Below are positions 58,943 to 64,000 of a stretch of DNA of 64,000 nt, in pieces. The notes under the pieces were generated by a model that was given only the letters and a program-made list of their open reading frames with translations, had not been told where the DNA came from and did no database searches. The stretch's first letter is position 1. Each line of letters opens with the position of its first letter. The DNA lies in contig NZ_MXQF01000007.1 of NCBI RefSeq assembly GCF_002165575.1, positions 1 to 64,000 on the forward strand, written 5' to 3'. Source of the DNA: Pseudoalteromonas sp. A601 (GTDB taxonomy: Bacteria > Pseudomonadota > Gammaproteobacteria > Enterobacterales > Alteromonadaceae). Position numbers and translations under genes: made by a program.

Positions 58943-58969
58943 AAAGCCCTGCACTCGCAGGGCTTTTTT
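58943..58969 (+). terminator. Terminator of the tRNA array
   Basis: AAAGCCCTGC (58943-58952), loop ACTC, GCAGGGCTTT (58957-58966), then T to 58969. This is a strong intrinsic terminator directly after the last tRNA. Confidence 0.95.
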
Positions 58970-59034
58970 GTTTTTGAAATAATTTGTTATTTAGATAATA
59001 AAGTTTGCCTTCTACTTGGCAGTGATTTTTAATT

Positions 59035-59075
59035 CTAGCACCTAGCACCTAGCACCTAGCACCTAGCACCTAGCA
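59035..59075. repeat. Heptanucleotide tandem repeat, unit CCTAGCA
   Basis: Five perfect copies (59041-59075) plus a 6-of-7 copy before them. Located between the tRNA array and the efflux operon, next to a degenerate CTTTCA-like tract. Confidence 0.97.
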
Positions 59076-59221
59076 TCTTTCACTTTTAACCTTTCATCTT
59101 ATTAATCCTGCACTTTAACGTACTGTATGCTAAGAATTTGTAATGTTATGTAAAGTCAGTTGAGCAAATAGGAATTGAATGCTTGAATTACACTTAGTGA
59201 TCGATGTATTCAGGGTTAAAC

Positions 59222-60628
59222 ATGAACTGGCAATTAAAGCCGAGTATTGTTGCATTATCTGTGCTGTTCATTGGAGCATGCACCACACAGCTTACTCAGC
59301 AAGAGCGTGTGCAACAACTCGAAACGCTGCCAAATAATTGGCAGCAAAAACTAGAACAACAAACGGCTGGGACAGTCGCAAATGATTGGTTACAGCAGCT
59401 TGAAAATCCACAAGTTTATGCACTTGTCGATCAAGCTCTGAAGCATAACCAGTCAATTTTACAAGCTAGCTATGATGTTGCTATAAAAGAGCAGCAACTG
59501 GTTGCCACAGGGGCTGCTCTTTGGCCAAGCTTAGACCTATCTACACGTACAAGTAGAAGTAAAGATAATCGTCCCGTTAGCTACAATAATGCCAGCTCTG
59601 CCGATTTGGCATTGAGCTATGAGGTTGATTTATGGGGTAAACTATCAGCAGCAGAGCGTCAAGCAAACTTAGAGTATTTAGCTGAAAAAGCAAATTTTGA
59701 GCAGTCTCGTCAGCAATTGGTCGCTGATGTCGTCAGTGGTTGGTTTAATGTAATAACTGCCCAGCAGTTATTAGAGCTATATCAACAAAGAGAAAAAATA
59801 GCAGAGCAAAATCTTGCGATTATCGAATCTGGCTATCGCCAAGGCTTAAATGAGGCGCTTGACGTGTACTTGACTCGTAACGAGCTAAATACTGAGCGCT
59901 CTAATATTGCTGAGCAACAAGCTACATTAACAGAGTCTATACGGACACTTGAGCGTTTAACTGGCGAGTATCCAAAGGGGGCATTGAGTATAGATGCAGA
60001 CTTACCGTTGCTTGATAAACCAATCCCTAAAGGGCTACCTTCAGAACTTATTACCCGTAAACCAGATTTGATGGCAAGTTGGTATCAGTTATTGAGTACT
60101 GATGCTGGTTTAGCATACGCTCATAAACAGCGCTTCCCTAGCTTAAATCTAACTGCTTCACTCGGCGACAGTACTGATAAAATGAGTGATTTATTTTCGC
60201 CATCCAGCTTAGCCTGGTCATTGGTTGGCAGCATCGCGATGCCGATTTTTGATGGTGGAAGACTAGCTGCAAATGAAGAACAAGCACGTCTTACAGTAAA
60301 ACGCCAAGAACAAATATATCTTGAAACTTTATATGATGCGTTTGGTGATGTTGAAAATGCAATTACACAAGAGGTGTCGCTACAACAGCGCTATGAAAAA
60401 ACACTTGAAGCACAAACTAATGCGATAGCTGCTGAGCAATTATCGTTTGAGCAATATCAAAGTGGTTTAGTAGATTACACGACTGTGCTTGATGCACAGG
60501 ATCGCTCTTTCACTGCGCAAAACTCAGTTATCAATATTAAAAATCAACTCATCCTTAATAGAATCAAGTTACATATTGCCCTTGGTGGCGATTTCTCAGA
60601 GCCTAACCAAGAGTCAGAAGAGCAATAA
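59222..60628 (+). CDS. Outer-membrane efflux channel lipoprotein, NodT/TolC type
   Basis: 468 residues from ATG 59222, which has AGGG 6 bases upstream; an in-frame ATG at 59204 has no such site. A lipobox FIGAC (Cys about 20) predicts acylation. The rest has the two repeated TolC-type halves (ALKHNQSILQASYDV, YEVDLWGKLSAAERQA, RFPSLNLTASLG, PIFDGGRLAANEEQA). It forms the outer-membrane duct of the efflux system whose adaptor and pump genes follow 2 bases later and onward. Confidence 0.93.
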   Translation: MNWQLKPSIVALSVLFIGACTTQLTQQERVQQLETLPNNWQQKLEQQTAGTVANDWLQQLENPQVYALVDQALKHNQSILQASYDVAIKEQQLVATGAALWPSLDLSTRTSRSKDNRPVSYNNASSADLALSYEVDLWGKLSAAERQANLEYLAEKANFEQSRQQLVADVVSGWFNVITAQQLLELYQQREKIAEQNLAIIESGYRQGLNEALDVYLTRNELNTERSNIAEQQATLTESIRTLERLTGEYPKGALSIDADLPLLDKPIPKGLPSELITRKPDLMASWYQLLSTDAGLAYAHKQRFPSLNLTASLGDSTDKMSDLFSPSSLAWSLVGSIAMPIFDGGRLAANEEQARLTVKRQEQIYLETLYDAFGDVENAITQEVSLQQRYEKTLEAQTNAIAAEQLSFEQYQSGLVDYTTVLDAQDRSFTAQNSVINIKNQLILNRIKLHIALGGDFSEPNQESEEQ

Positions 60629-60630
60629 CT

Positions 60631-61944
60631 ATGAATAATAAACTTCGTAAATTTCTAATTCCAACCATTATTATCGCCGTGACAGCGACAGTTATTCTCG
60701 TTATCAAAGGAAATCCTCCGCAGAGTAAGCGCTTTGGCTCTGCGCCTAAAGCAAATGTGACAGTTGCAGTGTTTCGCTTAGAGGCTAAGCCTTATCAAAT
60801 TATGATCAATAGTTTTGGTACAGTAAAGCCAAAAACACAAAGCATGCTAGTGTCGCAAGCATCGGGGCAGATAATTAAAATTAGTGACCAGTTTCGTGAA
60901 GGGGGCTTTTTTGATAAAGGTGAAGTGTTGCTTGAATTAGATGATAGAGATCATCGCGCAGAGGTTAAATCTGCTCAAGCTAACCTTCTCACTGCCCAGC
61001 AAGCCTTACTGGAAGAGGAGGCGCGTGGTAATCAAGCACAAACAGATTGGCAGCGTTTAGGAAATGGTGAACAAGCAAGCTCTTTAGTGCTGCGTAAACC
61101 GCAACTTGCTGCTGCACAGGCAGAAGTGCTTTCAGCTCAAGCGCAACTAGAAAAAGCAGAACTGAATCTAGAACGTACTAAAATTACAGCCCCTTATGCA
61201 GGCAGAGTATTAAGCCGCAGCGTCGATTTAGGTCAAGTGGTAAATAATAACACTGAACTTGCCTCGATTTATGCAATCGACAGTGTCGAAATTCGCCTTC
61301 CAATTAAAAATAAAGACTTACCTTTTATCGAATTACCAGAACAGTTTCGCGATGGCGTAAGTAATGAGCAGGGCTCCGCAGTTGTTTTTCGCTCCGATCT
61401 TGTTGGCGAGCAACAATGGCAAGGGCAAGTGGTACGAACTGAAGGTGCAATAGATTCATCTGCTCAGCAGCTTTATGTGGTTGGACAAATTCACGACCCA
61501 TATAAAGCAACTGCAAATAATCAATACCCAATTAAAATTGGTCAATATATAACGGCTCAAATAAAAGGTGTTGAGGTACAAAATGCCATTGTTATTCCTA
61601 ATAGTGCTATTTACCAAGGCAGTTATGTTTATATTGAAGAGCAAGGGATCTTAAAGCGCAGAGATATTAGCTTAAGATGGCAAAATGCGGATGATGCAAT
61701 TATTGCATCAGGCCTTAGTGCCGGCGACAATTTAGTTATTACGCCGCTAGGACAAGTGAGTTCAGGTACACAAGTAAACATCATGGGTGAGCAAGCTTAC
61801 CAAAATACCCGTGGTAACAAGCAAGGCCGAGGTGAACGCCCAAGTAAAGAACAACTAGAGGCAATGGCCAAAGAACAAGGCATTTCAGTTAAAGAGTTAA
61901 TGCAGCAGCGTCGCCAAGCTCGCGGCCAAGGAGCTGGGCAATGA
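60631..61944 (+). CDS. RND efflux periplasmic adaptor (second system)
   Basis: 437 residues. One N-terminal membrane anchor (FLIPTIIIAVTATVILVI) precedes lipoyl and coiled-coil regions (FREGGFFDKGEVLLELDDRDH, landmark KGEVLLELDD) and beta-barrel parts. The last 45 residues are basic and Gln/Gly-rich (QQRRQARGQGAGQ). It starts 2 bases after the channel gene and overlaps the pump by ATGA. It links channel and pump in the periplasm. Confidence 0.92.
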   Translation: MNNKLRKFLIPTIIIAVTATVILVIKGNPPQSKRFGSAPKANVTVAVFRLEAKPYQIMINSFGTVKPKTQSMLVSQASGQIIKISDQFREGGFFDKGEVLLELDDRDHRAEVKSAQANLLTAQQALLEEEARGNQAQTDWQRLGNGEQASSLVLRKPQLAAAQAEVLSAQAQLEKAELNLERTKITAPYAGRVLSRSVDLGQVVNNNTELASIYAIDSVEIRLPIKNKDLPFIELPEQFRDGVSNEQGSAVVFRSDLVGEQQWQGQVVRTEGAIDSSAQQLYVVGQIHDPYKATANNQYPIKIGQYITAQIKGVEVQNAIVIPNSAIYQGSYVYIEEQGILKRRDISLRWQNADDAIIASGLSAGDNLVITPLGQVSSGTQVNIMGEQAYQNTRGNKQGRGERPSKEQLEAMAKEQGISVKELMQQRRQARGQGAGQ

Positions 61945-64000
61945 TTGCTTGGTTTACTAAAAACCATGTAGCCGCCAACTTACTGCTTATTAGTATTGTG
62001 TTGTCTGGGCTATTTAGTTTATCGACTCAAATTCCTTTAGAAGTTTTTCCTTCATTTGAAACGGATCGTATCAGCGTCAAAGTCACATTACGTGGTTCAA
62101 CCCCGGAAGATGTTGAAAAGGGTGTCACTATTCGTATTGAAGAAGCAGTGCAAGACTTGGAAGGAATTGAGCAAATTTCAAGTAGCTCTTCTGAGGGGTC
62201 ATCATCGGTCAATATTGAAATCGAAACTGGTTATGATGCTCGTGACTTATTGGCTGATATAAAAAGCCGAGTTGATGCTATAAATACCTTTCCTGTAGAC
62301 GCAGAAAAGCCAGTAGTAGCACTTGCTCAGCGTATACGTGAAGTTATAGCGGTAACAGTTTCGAGTGAATATGGTGAAAAAGAAACCCTCGAATATGCTG
62401 AAAAAGTACGTGATGACTTACTGCGTATTCCATTAATAACGCAAGTTGAGTTAAGCGGTGTTCGTGATTACGAAATCGCAGTTGAAGTAAGCCAAGATGT
62501 ACTACGCCAATATGATTTAAGCCTTGCGCAAATATCATCTGCTATTTCTCGCTCAAGTACCGATGTCTCTGCGGGTAACTTAAAAACTGAAGGTGGTGAA
62601 GTACTTATTCGCTCAAAAGGCCAAGCCTATCGCAAAGATGAGTTTGCTCAAATCGTAGTTAAACAGCAATCTGACGGCACTATTATTCGCTTAGGCGACA
62701 TTGCTAGTATTACTGATGATTTTGAAGAAACCCCAGTGCGCACCCGCTTTAATGGTAAGCAAGCTGCATTTATCGACGTTTATCGTATTGGGCCGCAAAG
62801 TGCGATTGATGTGGCTGATGCAGTAAAGGACTATATTAATGAACAACAAACAAGCCTACCGCAAGGTTTTCAGCTCAGTTACTGGGATGATGATTCGCAA
62901 GTTGTAAAAGGGCGTATTGCCACTTTAACAACCAATGCGATTCAAGGTGGTATTTTAGTGCTGGCGTTACTGACGTTATTTTTACGCCCAGCCATAGCAA
63001 TATGGGTGTTTGTTGGTATTCCGGTATCGTTCATGGGCGCATTTTTAGCGATGCCTTTGTTTGGTGTTACGCTAAATATAATGAGCTTATTCGGGTTTAT
63101 CTTAGTGCTGGGTATTGTTGTTGATGATGCGATTGTCACCGGCGAAAATGTTTATACTCATTTAAAAACCGCAGAGTCTGGTGAGCAAGCTGCTATTCGA
63201 GGTACGCAAGAAGTAGCGACACCGGTAACTTTTGGTGTGTTAACAACCGTCGCTGCATTTCTACCGCTGGCATTTATCGAAGGCGGACGTGGTGCTTTGT
63301 TTGCGCAAATTCCCGTAGTGGTTATCCCGGTATTACTATTCTCATTAATTGAATCTAAGTTCGTTTTACCAGCGCATTTAAAATACATCAAACTGCGTAA
63401 CCAAAAATCAGAGCCTTCAAAGCTAGAGCGTTTACAGCAGCGTTTTGCCGATGGCTTTGAAACGGCGATTATGAAGTATTATCAACCAGTACTTAATTTA
63501 GCACTAAAAAATAAGTTAGCTACAGTAAGCGCATTTATTGGTATATTTTTAGTGATTTTAACACTGATATCGAGCGGATGGACTAAGTTTGTTTTCTTCC
63601 CGCGCATCCCGAGTGAGACTGTACGTGCCAACGTTACTTTCCCAGCGGGTACACCTTTTGATGTGACTAATAAATATATTGTGCTTATGGCAGACAAAGC
63701 CAAAGAGTTACAAGATAAGTACCGTGATGAAGATGGCGAAAGTGTTATCTTGAATATTTTGGCAAGTACCGGTGGTCGAGGAGGCACATCAAATACTGGC
63801 TCTGTACGTTTTGAAATTACGCCAGCAGAAGAGCGCGAATCTAATATTGGCTCGCAGCAGTTATCGAGCGAATGGCGGGACTTGATTGGTGTGATCCCAG
63901 GGGCAGAAACAATTACTTTTAGAGCTGAGATTGGCCGTAGTTCAAATCCAATTGATGTTCAGCTCTCTGGTAGCACAATTGAGACATTAGAAACCGTCGC
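61941..64000 (+). CDS. RND efflux pump, 3' end cut by window edge
   Basis: The frame is open from ATG 61941 to the window end, giving about 686 residues of an expected 1000 or more. It begins MIAWFTKNHVAANLLLISIV. The Asp pair of the proton relay is in LGIVVDDAIVTGENV. The ATG overlaps the adaptor stop (ATGA). The sequence belongs to a different RND branch from the pump at 13.6 kb (PLEVFPSFETDRISVKV here), so the two are not recent copies. Substrates are unknown. Confidence 0.94.
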   Translation, partial: MIAWFTKNHVAANLLLISIVLSGLFSLSTQIPLEVFPSFETDRISVKVTLRGSTPEDVEKGVTIRIEEAVQDLEGIEQISSSSSEGSSSVNIEIETGYDARDLLADIKSRVDAINTFPVDAEKPVVALAQRIREVIAVTVSSEYGEKETLEYAEKVRDDLLRIPLITQVELSGVRDYEIAVEVSQDVLRQYDLSLAQISSAISRSSTDVSAGNLKTEGGEVLIRSKGQAYRKDEFAQIVVKQQSDGTIIRLGDIASITDDFEETPVRTRFNGKQAAFIDVYRIGPQSAIDVADAVKDYINEQQTSLPQGFQLSYWDDDSQVVKGRIATLTTNAIQGGILVLALLTLFLRPAIAIWVFVGIPVSFMGAFLAMPLFGVTLNIMSLFGFILVLGIVVDDAIVTGENVYTHLKTAESGEQAAIRGTQEVATPVTFGVLTTVAAFLPLAFIEGGRGALFAQIPVVVIPVLLFSLIESKFVLPAHLKYIKLRNQKSEPSKLERLQQRFADGFETAIMKYYQPVLNLALKNKLATVSAFIGIFLVILTLISSGWTKFVFFPRIPSETVRANVTFPAGTPFDVTNKYIVLMADKAKELQDKYRDEDGESVILNILASTGGRGGTSNTGSVRFEITPAEERESNIGSQQLSSEWRDLIGVIPGAETITFRAEIGRSSNPIDVQLSGSTIETLETV

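Overview
The window is an AT-rich gammaproteobacterial chromosome segment, most likely from the Alteromonadales (Pseudoalteromonas or a close relative). Evidence is gene order and protein character: nadB / rpoE-rseABC / lepA-lepB-rnc-era-recO-pdxJ, ygfZ / sdhE-ygfX, an Arc system, mutY-yggX, trmB and rsmC, and a large TonB-dependent receptor. This taxonomic call is inference. No prophage, insertion sequence, CRISPR array or genomic island was seen. Most of the window is core or near-core chromosome.

Layout. 1-3.1 kb: dienelactone hydrolase cut by the window edge, small orphan gene, RIO1-type kinase, DUF3754 membrane protein. 3.3-6.4 kb: wall-remodelling L,D-transpeptidase and M15 peptidase, then a YqaA/DedA membrane protein. 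6.4-12.1 kb (minus): coiled-coil membrane protein, PepSY pair behind a probable Fur box, MscS channel, LrgAB pair, crotonase. 12.2-16.8 kb: an RND efflux pair behind a long palindrome. 16.8-20.8 kb: HI1450-type DNA mimic, DUF481 protein, SlyD, YgfZ, SdhE-YgfX. 20.8-31.1 kb: nadB divergent from the sigma-E operon (with a clear sigma-E promoter), then the lepA to pdxJ block. 31.2-34.9 kb: TonB receptor and two very small membrane or lipoprotein genes. 35-38.6 kb: Na+-pumping oxaloacetate decarboxylase oadGAB behind two PdhR/LldR-like operators. 38.7-45.2 kb: small membrane protein, M23 peptidase, tyrS, CbiB-like protein, mtnN, DUF2726 protein, folE2. 45.6-50.9 kb: arcB and arcA convergent, then a YfiR/CHASE8-kinase operon. 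51-57.2 kb: rsmC, trmB, mutY, yggX, a large hybrid kinase. 57.5-59 kb: a tRNA-Phe/tRNA-Thr array. 59.2-64 kb: a second RND efflux operon (NodT-like, MFP, RND) running off the window.

The most unusual region is the tRNA array at 57.5-59 kb. It has four tRNA-Phe(GAA) and three tRNA-Thr(TGT) genes behind one strong promoter. Interleaved are four 5'-less tRNA-Thr-like elements. Each keeps an intact Thr anticodon arm but replaces the D-arm and acceptor strand with sequence that forms an 11-bp stem around that arm. Six of the seven tRNAs have a short leader hairpin whose 3' strand includes tRNA nucleotides 1-2, and its sequence varies with pairing kept. Three spacers carry 9-bp hairpins of unrelated sequence at the same place. 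This looks like a structured multi-tRNA precursor rather than plain debris, but no function can be shown from sequence alone.

Other points of note: ArcB lacks the equivalent of one redox-sensing cysteine, an EF-hand-like loop sits inside the M15 peptidase, a G8 tract lies inside mutY, two heptanucleotide tandem repeats lie between genes, and acpS is absent from its usual place after pdxJ.
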